A stretch of 64,000 nt of DNA from a bacterium (GTDB lineage: Bacteria > Calditrichota > Calditrichia > RBG-13-44-9 > J042). Both the position numbers and the translations under genes were made by a program. The DNA is taken from contig WFTQ01000070.1 of NCBI GenBank assembly GCA_015485355.1, forward strand, positions 1 through 64,000, in the 5' to 3' direction. Positions 8,373-17,706 of this stretch are shown here, piece after piece (the first letter of the stretch is position 1; every line of letters starts with the position of its first letter). The notes beneath the pieces were generated by a model that had not been told where the DNA came from, searched no databases, and saw only the letters and a program-made list of their open reading frames with translations.

Positions 8373-11300
8373 TTATCGTTTAATGGGGTAGGGTTCCGGT
8401 TCCGGAAGTTGCGGGGGATGTTGCCGAATTTTTTGAAGTACAATTTCGATGGCCTTATCCAGCTGGGGGTCGATCCCCTGGGCCTGGTCGCTGGGAAGGG
8501 TATCCACATAAATATCCGGTTCCACACCCCGGTTTTCGATAATCCATTTCCCTTCGTCGCTCAGCAACCCGAATTCGGGTCGGGTGATATAGCCTCCATC
8601 GATGAGCGGGGTATAGCCTCGAATACCGATGACCCCGCCCCAGGTGCGGGTGCCGATCAATTCCCCCAGCCGGTATTTTTTGAAGTAGTAAGGGAAAATA
8701 TCTCCATCGGAGGCGGAATACTCGTTGATCAGGCAGACCAGATGGCCGTAGTAGGCGGCGTCGGGATAAGTATACAATTCTTTCATGTTGCGGGCTTTGC
8801 CCAGACCTACCAGGATACGGCGCAGGCGTTCCAAAATCATTTGACTGACAAACCCCCCGCCGTTGAATCGCACGTCGATGATCAATCCCTTCTTTTTTAT
8901 CTGTGCGTAGAACGACTTAACGAATTCATTTAACCCCCGGGCACCCATGTCCGGTATATGGATATATCCCACCTCGCCGTAGGTCTTTTCGTCCACATAG
9001 CGGCGGTTTTTTTCCACCCAGGTTAAATAATTCAGGTCGAATTCACTGGCGATGGGCTTAATGGTGTAGGTGCGGGCTCCCTGCAGAGTGGGGCGCCGAT
9101 TGACCGTGATGGTAATGGCTTTGTCGGCCAGGTTCTGCAGCAACGCGTAAGGATTCTGCTCGGTTGTCAATTCGTTTCCGTTGACGGCCAACAGATACTC
9201 GCCTTCCTGTACCTGGATGCCGGGTTCGGTCAAAGGCGAGCGCCGGGATGGGATCCAGTTTTCGCCCTGAAGGATTTGGGTGATGCGGTATCGCCCGTGG
9301 GTGCGGTCCGGTTCCAGCCGGGCGCCCAACAAGGCGGTTTTCACCGGCTGAACTTTGGGCATGTCCCCGCCGCCCACGTAAGCGTGCGAGGAAGACAACT
9401 CCGCCACCATCTCCCCCAGAAGGTAAGTTAAATCGAACCGGTGGGTCACATAAGGCAACAGCTTCCGGTATTTTTCCCCCACGGCCGACCAGTCGACTCC
9501 ATGAAGATTTTCCGCATAAAAGTAATCGCGCTCCAGCCGCCAGGTCTCGTTAAAAATCTGCACCCACTCCTGCCGCGGGTCCCAGTACATCTCCAGCCGC
9601 GAGACATCGATTTTTCCATCGCCTACCTTGGCCGTTTTCTGATCCGTGGGAACGATGCCGTAGGTCTTTTTACTTTTGTAAACGAGGAATCGCCCATCCG
9701 GCGATAGGTCGTACGCATCGACACCTTCCATAAAAACGGCGGCTTTCTTTTCCGAAAAATCAAAATATTTCAGAACCGTTTTACCCTCCCCCACCGGTCC
9801 GCTTAACCCACGCATGGGACGGGATAAATAAAACACCTTCCCTTTTATGGCTTTCAGGTGGTGGTAGCTTCCGGGTTGAATGGGTAGGGCGACGATGCGC
9901 TGCTGAATGCCGTCCAGATCAATCTGAAGAATCGGGGAGTCTTTTTGCTTTGCCCCGTTTTTTTCATCTTTTTTTTCGGTTTTATGGGCCGGAAGCGGTT
10001 CCACCTCATCGCTCTCCGGGGCGAAGGGAGAAGGGGTTGCCTGCTGCAGGGTGACCAGGTACACCCGATCCATATGGCGGTAGACGTAGCTCATTTCAAA
10101 GTTGCCCAGCAAAGCATTAAAATCCCGCTTGGAAAAGAAGTAGAGGTATTTGCCTTCGGGATCGAACACGGGATTGGAATCGTGGGTCATGTGGGAGGTG
10201 ATTTGAAACGACTGGCGGCGCTCCAGGGAGTAAAGGTAGATGGAGGTCATTTCGTTGCTGCCGGGTTTGGCATAAACCAGCCAGCGGCTGTCGGGCGACC
10301 ACTGGTAATGACGAATTTCCCACCGGGTGGCGCTGTCGACGAACGTCACCGTGCGGGTGAAAACATCCACGATGTAGAGTTTGAGGTTCTTGTCCGCATA
10401 GGCCAGCTTTTTACTATCGGGAGACCATACGGGTTGAAAGCGGTATCCCTGACTGTTTTGGGTAATCTGTCGGGGTTTACCCTTGCCGTGCTGGGGTAGG
10501 ATGTAAATTTCGTCTTCTCCGGTGGCGTCGGAGATATAGGCGATCCATTTCCCATCGGGCGACCAGACGGCGGCACGTTCCCGGATGCCGGAGCTATGCG
10601 TCAAATTGCGAGGATCCCCCTTCTTCCGGGGCACGGTGAAAATTTCCCCCCGGGCCACGATCAGGGCCCGTTTGCCTCCGGGAGCCACCGCCATTTCGGT
10701 GATGTGGTCCGATACATTTTTAAAACGGGGTCTTGCCGACAGATGATCGCTTTGGATGGAAATCGGTACCGCTCGATAACGGTGGGTTTGCAGGTCCAGA
10801 ACGAAAATTCGGCCGCCGTTTTCGTACACAATCTTCCCATCGCCCAGAGAAGGCCAGTTGACATCGTATTCCTGGTGAAAAGTGACCTGACGGGTCTTCC
10901 CGGTGTTGAGATCGTAATAAAAGATGTTGGCGGTATGAGTACGATCGGAGACGAAGTAGATGCGATCCCGGTACCACATTGGAAAGTGATCCATCCCTTC
11001 ATACCGGGTGATCCGCCGGATGGTATGTTCCTGCAGATCGTAAATCCAGATATCCTGCTGCTGCCCACCCCGGTAACGTTTCCAGGTACGGAAATCCCGG
11101 AAAATGCGATTCATAGCCAGTCGTTTTCCGTCTGGAGCGAAAGAAGCGAAACCGCCGTAGGGAAAGGGAAGCGGTTCAGGATAAACGCCGTCCACGGCGA
11201 TGAGGTAAAGGCGTCCCAACCAGCTGTTGAAACTCTCCCGCATAGAGCGGAAAAGAATTTTTTTGCTGTCAGGGGTCCATCCGAATACCAGATGATCGAA

Positions 11301-11642
11301 TCCAAACCGTTCGGGAATGTCCCGCTTGGGATAGTAGGTCAGGCGTCGGGGTTCCCCACCTCCGGCGGGAATCACATAAACATCCCGATCACCGTCGTAC
11401 GCTCCACTGAAAGCGATCCATCGGCCGTCGGGGCTGAAACGGGGGAAAATTTCCAGGCCCTCGCTGTTGGTCAGTTTGCGGGCTACACTGTCGGGCAGGG
11501 TCACTTCCCACAGGTCCCCCGCATATGTAAACACAATGCGATTGTCGTGTATGGTTGGAAATCGCAACAAACGATCCTGTGCGCCTAAGGCGACCACCAA
11601 AAACAGCAGGACGGGAAGAATCCGTCGAACCGTTGCCCTCAT
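8373..11642 (-). CDS. Secreted tricorn-type protease (S41 family)
   Basis: A 1,089-residue peptidase with an N-terminal signal peptide (VLLFLVVALGAQ), so it acts outside the cytoplasm. About residues 25-680 form beta-propellers built of WDxxPDG/K-type repeats (FSPDGRWIAFSG, WSPDGKWIAYIS, WSPDSRWLVYAK). Next come the tricorn core SSHAYVGGG with the catalytic histidine near 752, a PDZ domain at about 770-860, and the S41 domain with NGGGFVSQ and the nucleophile block EYSASDGD near 975. Length matches tricorn homologues. It probably degrades peptides in the periplasm. The ATG is supported by the signal peptide. It is divergent from the gene at 12007. Confidence 0.92.
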   Translation of the reverse strand: MRATVRRILPVLLFLVVALGAQDRLLRFPTIHDNRIVFTYAGDLWEVTLPDSVARKLTNSEGLEIFPRFSPDGRWIAFSGAYDGDRDVYVIPAGGGEPRRLTYYPKRDIPERFGFDHLVFGWTPDSKKILFRSMRESFNSWLGRLYLIAVDGVYPEPLPFPYGGFASFAPDGKRLAMNRIFRDFRTWKRYRGGQQQDIWIYDLQEHTIRRITRYEGMDHFPMWYRDRIYFVSDRTHTANIFYYDLNTGKTRQVTFHQEYDVNWPSLGDGKIVYENGGRIFVLDLQTHRYRAVPISIQSDHLSARPRFKNVSDHITEMAVAPGGKRALIVARGEIFTVPRKKGDPRNLTHSSGIRERAAVWSPDGKWIAYISDATGEDEIYILPQHGKGKPRQITQNSQGYRFQPVWSPDSKKLAYADKNLKLYIVDVFTRTVTFVDSATRWEIRHYQWSPDSRWLVYAKPGSNEMTSIYLYSLERRQSFQITSHMTHDSNPVFDPEGKYLYFFSKRDFNALLGNFEMSYVYRHMDRVYLVTLQQATPSPFAPESDEVEPLPAHKTEKKDEKNGAKQKDSPILQIDLDGIQQRIVALPIQPGSYHHLKAIKGKVFYLSRPMRGLSGPVGEGKTVLKYFDFSEKKAAVFMEGVDAYDLSPDGRFLVYKSKKTYGIVPTDQKTAKVGDGKIDVSRLEMYWDPRQEWVQIFNETWRLERDYFYAENLHGVDWSAVGEKYRKLLPYVTHRFDLTYLLGEMVAELSSSHAYVGGGDMPKVQPVKTALLGARLEPDRTHGRYRITQILQGENWIPSRRSPLTEPGIQVQEGEYLLAVNGNELTTEQNPYALLQNLADKAITITVNRRPTLQGARTYTIKPIASEFDLNYLTWVEKNRRYVDEKTYGEVGYIHIPDMGARGLNEFVKSFYAQIKKKGLIIDVRFNGGGFVSQMILERLRRILVGLGKARNMKELYTYPDAAYYGHLVCLINEYSASDGDIFPYYFKKYRLGELIGTRTWGGVIGIRGYTPLIDGGYITRPEFGLLSDEGKWIIENRGVEPDIYVDTLPSDQAQGIDPQLDKAIEIVLQKIRQHPPQLPEPEPYPIKR

Positions 11643-12006
11643 GATGATGACCCTCCGATTTTAAACCAACCTGTCCTTATTCCCGGAAATAATGCCCTCT
11701 TGCACCACTCCAGGGTTAAACTTAACCATTTCGGGGCGAAGAGGAAAACATAAAATAGGATTCCTCACGGTCCCGTCGTCCGCTGTTGTTTATTGGGCAA
11801 CGTCTCCACAGGCGATAACAATCGCGGCAATTTTCGGGAAAATGTACCATATGGTACATCGGGGTGTACCGGATGGGGTAGAGGACGAGAGGGGGAGGCG
11901 TTGGCAATGGGTAGAAAGGGTTGAAAAACCTTCGATTTCAGGGCGGGTATGGTTGTGGCACGGGCTTTGTAGAAACATGGGGTGGAATGGATAGAAGGAA
12001 GCCCTA
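11643..12006. other. Divergent intergenic region (364 bases)
   Basis: No gene is supported here. The region separates the divergent tricorn gene and the helical periplasmic gene. It holds two inverted repeats: GGTTAA-AC-TTAACC at 11714-11727 and the 18-base perfect palindrome at 11842-11859, listed separately. I could not define a convincing -35/-10 pair for either direction. Confidence 0.6.
11842..11859. promoter_or_regulatory. 18-base perfect palindrome, candidate operator
   Basis: ATGTACCATATGGTACAT is a perfect inverted repeat with no spacer, in the divergent intergenic region. Its length and symmetry suit a dimeric repressor site. A degenerate further half-site (GGTGTACC) follows at about 11864. 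The regulator is unknown. Confidence 0.4.
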
Positions 12007-13500
12007 ATGAAAAGAAAACGTCGGATTCTTTTGATCGTACTGTTGGGTGTTCTGCTCGGCGGTCAGCATCTGGCGGCCCAGACGGGTTCGCGGGTCCAAT
12101 CGGAGCTGAACCGACTGCGGAATCAATTGCGTCAGGCCGAGGCGTTGGTGCAATGGATTCGCAACCCGGAAATACGTCAGGAAATGCAGCAGCGATTAAA
12201 ACAAGCGTTTTTGGAATATCAAAAGGCCCGCCGGTTTTACGATCAGGGGAAATGGCGCTTAGCGTTTATCCATATTCGTGCGGCCTACGATATTTTGCGC
12301 CGTTTGCAAGGTGTTTTAAAGGATCAACCTTTCCTCAAGTTCAAGTTTAAGGAGCAATTGGATCGTCGGATTCAGGAGGCCGAACGCCGCTTGCAGGGGG
12401 TGGACGATCCTCAGGCGCTGCGTATGTTGAATCGTGCAAAATTCTTTCGGCGTCGGGCCAATCTGGTTTTCCGGCAGCAACGTCCCCTGCAGGCTCTGGA
12501 ATTTTTGCGCCTGGCCTTGTTTTTTGCGGATAACGCCATTCGCCTGGCCAGTAAGGGTCCGGCCGGCAAGGAAACCGATTTTCAGAGCCTTTATGCCCGG
12601 GCCGAGGAGTTGTTCCAGCGGCTCCAGCGGTTGGCGGCCCAAGAAGAATCCGAACAGGGGATGCGCTTCCTGGACAAGCTGGAACGGCAAATCCGGGATG
12701 CCCGCCAGCTGTTCGAAAACCAGAAGCCCCACCAGGCCATGGGGAAGCTCCGGGTGGCCCTGCATTCCATGTACCGCTGGATCGATCAGATGGACGATCA
12801 AGTGGATCAACAACAGCGATTGCAGGAGGAGTACCGACGGTTTCTGGGGGCCTTTCGGCGGCTGGAACAACAGCAACATTCCCGGGAGGATCGGGTAAAG
12901 ACCATCCTGCTGCAGCGCCTGAGGGTTCTGGTGGCGGAAATGGAGGGCCATTTGCAGCGCCGGGAATGGCGGGCGGCCCGGGAAAAGTTGCGTACAGCCA
13001 ACCGCTTGCTTTATCGGCTGGCGCAGCGGAAAGAAGAACCGCAGGATAACCGGCTCGAAGTCATTCGCCAACAACTGGAACTGACCCGGAACGCCGTTCA
13101 ACAGTTAAAGGCGGATATCGCTCTCACACCGGATACCCAACCGCTGTTCCAGTTGATCGATGATTATTTTCGGAAAAGCCAGGAGCACCTGGAAAAGGGA
13201 CAAATGGTGCCGGCCAGCATCTTTTTAAACCTTTCCAATCAGCTGATTACCAAATTGTACCAGTTGAACATGCTCCGGGAAGAGGAGGGCATCGATCGCC
13301 GGCAGGTTTGGGCGGAGATAGAACGGCTGGAGCAATTGCTGGCCCGCTTGCAGCGGCATCCGTCGGAACGTCCCGGACAACAAGCCGCCCGTTCTACGGC
13401 GCAACGCTTGCTTGCAGCCGCCCGCAAGGCCTACGAAAACGGGCGACTGCTTCAGGCACGGGAAATGGTCCGTTTTGCCCTGAATCTGCTGACCCGATAA
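12007..13500 (+). CDS. Periplasmic all-helical protein of unknown function
   Basis: A 497-residue protein with a signal peptide (RRILLIVLLGVLLGGQHLAAQ). The rest is almost entirely amphipathic helix, rich in Q, R, E and L. About four degenerate units recur of the type KARxFYDQGxWRxAxxxIRxAxxLLxR (near 75, 170, 250, 320 and again at the C-terminus as AARKAYENGRLLQAREMVRFALNLL). They look like TPR-like helical hairpins that may stack as a scaffold. I do not recognise a family. It is followed by a lipoprotein and an outer-membrane-like protein in the same direction, which suggests a shared role in the envelope. Confidence 0.8.
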   Translation: MKRKRRILLIVLLGVLLGGQHLAAQTGSRVQSELNRLRNQLRQAEALVQWIRNPEIRQEMQQRLKQAFLEYQKARRFYDQGKWRLAFIHIRAAYDILRRLQGVLKDQPFLKFKFKEQLDRRIQEAERRLQGVDDPQALRMLNRAKFFRRRANLVFRQQRPLQALEFLRLALFFADNAIRLASKGPAGKETDFQSLYARAEELFQRLQRLAAQEESEQGMRFLDKLERQIRDARQLFENQKPHQAMGKLRVALHSMYRWIDQMDDQVDQQQRLQEEYRRFLGAFRRLEQQQHSREDRVKTILLQRLRVLVAEMEGHLQRREWRAAREKLRTANRLLYRLAQRKEEPQDNRLEVIRQQLELTRNAVQQLKADIALTPDTQPLFQLIDDYFRKSQEHLEKGQMVPASIFLNLSNQLITKLYQLNMLREEEGIDRRQVWAEIERLEQLLARLQRHPSERPGQQAARSTAQRLLAAARKAYENGRLLQAREMVRFALNLLTR

Positions 13501-13606
13501 ACCGGGCGGGCGGCCCAAAGTCGTTTGAAGCACAGTAAAAGAAGAAATCCAATTCCGGGCCCGGAAAGGATTCTGAATCAAAACCAAACCAAGGAGGTGA
13601 CGCACC

Positions 13607-14587
13607 ATGAAACGCAATCTCTGGATTTTCGGATGGGCAATACTATTAGCCGGCTTGGTTCTTACCGGTTGCGAAAAGAACGTGGCTACTATTCTGGACG
13701 ATGATGCGGAACTGGAAGAGCTGGTGTTGGACGATGAGAACGATTATTTGTTCGACTGGGGTATCGATGACGGCAGCGAGGACAACCTGTTCTCCTTGAA
13801 TTTTGATGTTTCCACGATGAACGGGTTCTCCAAACCGTCGGCTCCGATTGAAAATGTGGTTCGCTTTGGACGTCTCATCAAACAGCGGTATCCCCGCACG
13901 GTCATTTATCGGCGAACCGCACGGGACAGCGCCCTGCTGTTTTTAGAGCGGGTGCTGGAGGGACGCTTTCTGATCGCTTCTCGGATTGGCAGTGACAGCA
14001 GCAATGCCGATAGTATGGTGATTTATCGTAAACCCTTGCGCCACATTGTGCGCCGCAAGGCGATCTTCACCCGGCGGATGCCGAACTCGCAAGGACGGCG
14101 AGGTTGGAAACTGGCGGCCATTTCTCTGGGACAGGGCAACAGTCCCCGGGCCACCATCCGCATCCACAAACTGCTGGTGATCAATGCCCAGGGCGATTCG
14201 CTGGTTTTTACCGATCCCCTGAAGACCATGATGCATATTCCGGATGAGATTCCCAGATTCTCCCGTGGGGAAGAGGTGATTGTTCAGGTCTTTCTGGAAA
14301 ACTCTACCAGCAATCCTGTCTACCACCCGGAAACCGGGGCCTCGGAAACGGTCATTCTTCATTACCGCCGGACTCGGAACAAGCACGGCCGAAAGCTGTT
14401 CCGATTTGTGGGCACCAATGAAGAAGGCTGGAATGTGTATCAGGGGAACTGGAAAGTGCAGGAAGCTCCCCGGGTCTATCATGTGATTGTGGATGTGATT
14501 GACAACGGTACCATCTTCGACAGCGATCCGGAGACCTATCCTTACAATTCGGTGACCTGGAGTTCGCCCTATATCGTCGAGCGCTGA
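13607..14587 (+). CDS. Lipoprotein of unknown function
   Basis: A 326-residue protein with a signal peptide and lipobox (LVLTGC, Cys21), then a very acidic segment (residues about 25-65, many D and E). The remainder appears beta-rich. No known domain is recognised. AAGGAGGTGACGCACC precedes the ATG, a strong ribosome site. It lies 106 bases after the helical protein, and a strong terminator follows its stop. The acidic linker behind the lipid anchor may hold the folded domain away from the membrane. Confidence 0.85.
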   Translation: MKRNLWIFGWAILLAGLVLTGCEKNVATILDDDAELEELVLDDENDYLFDWGIDDGSEDNLFSLNFDVSTMNGFSKPSAPIENVVRFGRLIKQRYPRTVIYRRTARDSALLFLERVLEGRFLIASRIGSDSSNADSMVIYRKPLRHIVRRKAIFTRRMPNSQGRRGWKLAAISLGQGNSPRATIRIHKLLVINAQGDSLVFTDPLKTMMHIPDEIPRFSRGEEVIVQVFLENSTSNPVYHPETGASETVILHYRRTRNKHGRKLFRFVGTNEEGWNVYQGNWKVQEAPRVYHVIVDVIDNGTIFDSDPETYPYNSVTWSSPYIVER

Positions 14588-14606
14588 GCTCATTGGCCTC
14601 CTACAG

Positions 14607-14639
14607 GGCTGCCAGGGGGATGCCTCTGGCGGCCTTTTT
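14607..14639 (+). terminator. Intrinsic terminator after the lipoprotein gene
   Basis: A 9-bp stem (14607-14615 with 14626-14634, one G-T pair) is followed by five T. It lies 20 bases after the stop codon and separates the lipoprotein from the next gene. Confidence 0.8.
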
Positions 14640-14774
14640 ATGAGAACCGTGCAGCACCCACCTCCGCGGCAACGCAGAAAGGTGGTACAACAAATTCGCC
14701 AATGGGGACGCTTTCGTAGGGGATGGACAATACGTTCCAAAAGGAAAGTCAGTTGCAGGAAGAAGGGTCAGTGA

Positions 14775-16379
14775 ATGATTGATGGAATCCCTTTTCAGGA
14801 AAAAAAGGGTTGGAACCGGCGTTGGGTGCTGGTCGTGATGCTGGTGGTCGTTCAGGCGCTTTCCGCACAGACCGATCCGGATTCTTCCTTTATTTTCTGG
14901 GAAAATATGTTCGAGGCTGTTGCCGCGCAGGTGGAGTATTCTGTAACCGTGACGCCGGACAGCCTGGTACAATCTTTGTTACGGGAGGCACAACGCCTTG
15001 CCCGGGAGGGCGATTGGCCGGCGGCCCTGGAAATGGTGACCTTGATTCAGGAGCTGATCCGGGACGGGAGCGCCGCGGCAGCGGAAAGTGAAAACCCCTC
15101 TTCCCCGGCTGTCGATGAGCCGGTGCCGACCGATCCCCCGGAAGAGCGGCTCTCCGATACCGCCGCCCCCCTGCGCTTTCAGTGGGAAGTAGGGGTGGAC
15201 TATTCCCGCCAGGAATTTGAAATGACCTATTGGAACACAGACAGTTTGGTGGTGGATGAACTACGCAATCCTTACCTGGCCGTTCAATATACCCAGCGCT
15301 TTGGAAATGAAGCCCGAGGCTTCGATCTGTTCCATCGGTTACGCTGGGATCGTCAGTTTATTGTCTACAATGTGTTTAATCAATTTCAGATTCAGCGGGG
15401 CGAGTATATTTCCAGGGTCTATCTGGATGGAGGGATGTATCGTTCCGCTACCGATTCTCTGGGGCATTTTCTGGATGGGCAGTTGGGATGGGTGTGGGGG
15501 AAGTGGTACCGCTGGCCCACTCGCTGGTACGTGGGAGGACGTAGCCGGATCAAGCGTTATCTGCAAAAAGATTCCCTTCGGGCCGATTTAACCTACGGGT
15601 ATTTGCAGATGGTCGTGGAACACTACTTTTCTTTGAATGCCTCCCTCGCGCTGGAATATTTTCCCGAAATATACCGGGAGAGCCGGGGGGTGGGCCAGTT
15701 TTACCGGCAACATCGGCTTCAGGGGCGGTACGATTGGCGCCGTTCTTATCGTCAATGGATAAATGCGGTCCTGGGTTGGGTGTACCGCCGGTTTGAGAAT
15801 CAATTGAATCAGGAGCAATACCGGAACACCTACCGGCAAGCGGCGGTGCAATTTCGGATGGACTGGCCCCTGTTGGGACCCATTAACGGTTTCTGGGAAC
15901 TCTCCGCCGCCTGGCGCAAACACGGTCTCAGTGACGAAGTGAATCCCGACTTTCGGGAAATGGCGATAAAAGGACTGGTGAAATATTATCCTCAGCTCAC
16001 CCGTTCTCTGGGTGCGGGAATGGTGTGGGGATACCGCCGCCATTCCGCCGGGCGGAGCCTTCCCCGCTCCATTCGGGAACAGGATTATTCCATGATCGGT
16101 GGAGTGGTACAGGTGAATTATTTAAACCAGCGAGATTGGTTCTTCACCCTGGAATATCAACTGCTTTACGTCATCTATCCGGAATCGCGTACCACCAGCC
16201 TGCCCACCTTTTACTCCAACCGGGTGAATCATTCCATTACGGCCCTGGGATGGATTCCCCTGTTTTCCCGCTGGCAGTTACAGGTGTCGATCAATTACGA
16301 CCGGCAACGTCATCCTCAATACGAGAACAGTGACAGTCGCAATTCCGTCTTTAATGTGGGGCTGGTATATGCGTTTTGA
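14775..16379 (+). CDS. Outer-membrane beta-barrel-like protein with helical N-terminal part
   Basis: 534 residues. An N-terminal signal sequence (WVLVVMLVVVQALSAQ) follows about 16 cytoplasmic residues. Residues about 60-100 hold a short helical pair (LLREAQRLAREGDWPAALEMVTLI) like the repeats of the gene at 12007. From about 135 onward alternating aromatic beta strands run to a C-terminal phenylalanine (GLVYAF), the usual end of an outer-membrane barrel. Many W and Y residues fit barrel girdles. The family is not recognised. The shared helical motif and position suggest a link with the two preceding envelope genes. Confidence 0.8.
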   Translation: MIDGIPFQEKKGWNRRWVLVVMLVVVQALSAQTDPDSSFIFWENMFEAVAAQVEYSVTVTPDSLVQSLLREAQRLAREGDWPAALEMVTLIQELIRDGSAAAAESENPSSPAVDEPVPTDPPEERLSDTAAPLRFQWEVGVDYSRQEFEMTYWNTDSLVVDELRNPYLAVQYTQRFGNEARGFDLFHRLRWDRQFIVYNVFNQFQIQRGEYISRVYLDGGMYRSATDSLGHFLDGQLGWVWGKWYRWPTRWYVGGRSRIKRYLQKDSLRADLTYGYLQMVVEHYFSLNASLALEYFPEIYRESRGVGQFYRQHRLQGRYDWRRSYRQWINAVLGWVYRRFENQLNQEQYRNTYRQAAVQFRMDWPLLGPINGFWELSAAWRKHGLSDEVNPDFREMAIKGLVKYYPQLTRSLGAGMVWGYRRHSAGRSLPRSIREQDYSMIGGVVQVNYLNQRDWFFTLEYQLLYVIYPESRTTSLPTFYSNRVNHSITALGWIPLFSRWQLQVSINYDRQRHPQYENSDSRNSVFNVGLVYAF

Positions 16380-16570
16380 AGGGGCGGGGAACGCCTCCGT
16401 CCGTTCCCCGGAGTAAACTGGTTGCCGGTCTCGGATGGTTCCCCGAAGGGGGAACGCTTCATTGAGGCCTTGTCCTTTAGGGGAAGATGGGGCCGCGGAG
16501 GTATCGGCGTCTGTTCACCGGGAATAGTCGGAGGTACCCGGTTTTACCCATCGCCGTTGCCGGGATGAGC
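16380..16570. repeat. Two GC-rich stem-loops between convergent genes
   Basis: The gap between the barrel gene and mrp holds two inverted repeats. CGGGGAACG at 16385-16393 pairs with CGTTCCCCG at 16402-16410, and GTTCCCC at 16438-16444 pairs with GGGGAAC at 16449-16455. They share the GGGGAAC core. Neither has a T-run, so termination is uncertain. No gene is seen here. Confidence 0.5.
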
Positions 16571-17632
16571 TTACTGAAACAGGCGCGAATGAATGAGGCG
16601 GTTGGCGACCTGCTGAAAGGCGACGGCCGCGGGGCTTTCGGGGTTACGAATGACCACCGGTGCGCCGGCGTCACCGGCTTCGGTAACGGCGGCCTCGATG
16701 GGAATCTCCCCCAGAAAGGGGATTCCCAGGGCCCTGGCCGCTTCTGCACCGCCGCCTCGCCCAAAAATGTAATGTTTACTCCCGCACTGATCGCATTCAA
16801 AATAGCTCATGTTTTCTACGATTCCGTATACCGGGGTTTGCACCTTCTCAAACATCCGGTAGCCCCGCCGGGCATCCACCACGGCCACTTCCTGCGGGGT
16901 GGTGACCACAACGGCGCCATCCAGCGGAGTTTTTTGCACCAGGGTTAACTGAACATCCCCTGTGCCCGGGGGTAAATCGATGACCAGGATGTCCAACTCG
17001 CCCCAGTCGACGTCCCGTAAAAACTGTTGCACGGCTCTGGTAACAATAGGGCCGCGCCAGATGAGCGGGGCTTCTTTGTCGATCAGAAATCCCATGGACA
17101 TCATCCGAATACCATACTTTTCGATGGGCAGCAACTTTTCTTCGGCAGACACCCGGGGCTTTTGATCGACGCCCATCATGATGTGGATGCTGGGGCCGTA
17201 GATATCACTGTCCATCAGTCCCACCCGCAGGCCGGTCTGGGCCAGGGCGATGGCCAGATTGGTACTGACGGTGGATTTTCCCACGCCCCCTTTCCCCGAA
17301 GCCACGGCCAGTACCCGGGCCACCCCCGGAATCCGGGCCCGGTCCGCCCAGGGATCCGGAACCTTCTGGCCCCCCGTGGTTAAAATGGGGATGCTCTCGA
17401 CGACCATGATCTTATTTTCCGGAAAGGACCGCTTCAGTAACTGCTCCACAGCCTGCTTGATCCGGGTTTTTATCTCCCGCTCCTGAGTGGGAAAGGTTAA
17501 CGTAACGGTGATCCGGGTGTTCTGAATCGTTATATCCTTTATGATTCCGTAGGACACGATATCGTGTTTCTGTCCGGGATAGGAAATTTGCCGCAATAAC
17601 GCAATCACCTGCTCCTGGGTTATCTCCGTCAT
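16571..17632 (-). CDS. mrp: Mrp/NBP35-type Fe-S cluster carrier ATPase
   Basis: 353 residues when begun at MTEITQEQ, where AGAAAGGG gives a ribosome site; an upstream in-frame ATG at 17710 has none. The N-terminal 90 residues are a MIP18/DUF59 domain. The ParA-like ATPase has the deviant Walker A GKGGVGKST, and near the C-terminus a CxxC pair (CDQCGSKHYIFG) binds the bridging Fe-S cluster in this family. It works in the cytoplasm in Fe-S protein maturation, which fits the many Fe-S cysteines of the large gene at 28.5 kb. plsX lies 74 bases upstream in the same direction. Confidence 0.93.
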   Translation of the reverse strand: MTEITQEQVIALLRQISYPGQKHDIVSYGIIKDITIQNTRITVTLTFPTQEREIKTRIKQAVEQLLKRSFPENKIMVVESIPILTTGGQKVPDPWADRARIPGVARVLAVASGKGGVGKSTVSTNLAIALAQTGLRVGLMDSDIYGPSIHIMMGVDQKPRVSAEEKLLPIEKYGIRMMSMGFLIDKEAPLIWRGPIVTRAVQQFLRDVDWGELDILVIDLPPGTGDVQLTLVQKTPLDGAVVVTTPQEVAVVDARRGYRMFEKVQTPVYGIVENMSYFECDQCGSKHYIFGRGGGAEAARALGIPFLGEIPIEAAVTEAGDAGAPVVIRNPESPAAVAFQQVANRLIHSRLFQ

Positions 17633-17706
17633 ATCCGACCCTTTCTTGCGTTCCTTTTCATTATTGGTTTCCGTCGAGGGACAAAAGTTGCAACCTTTTT
17701 CATTTT

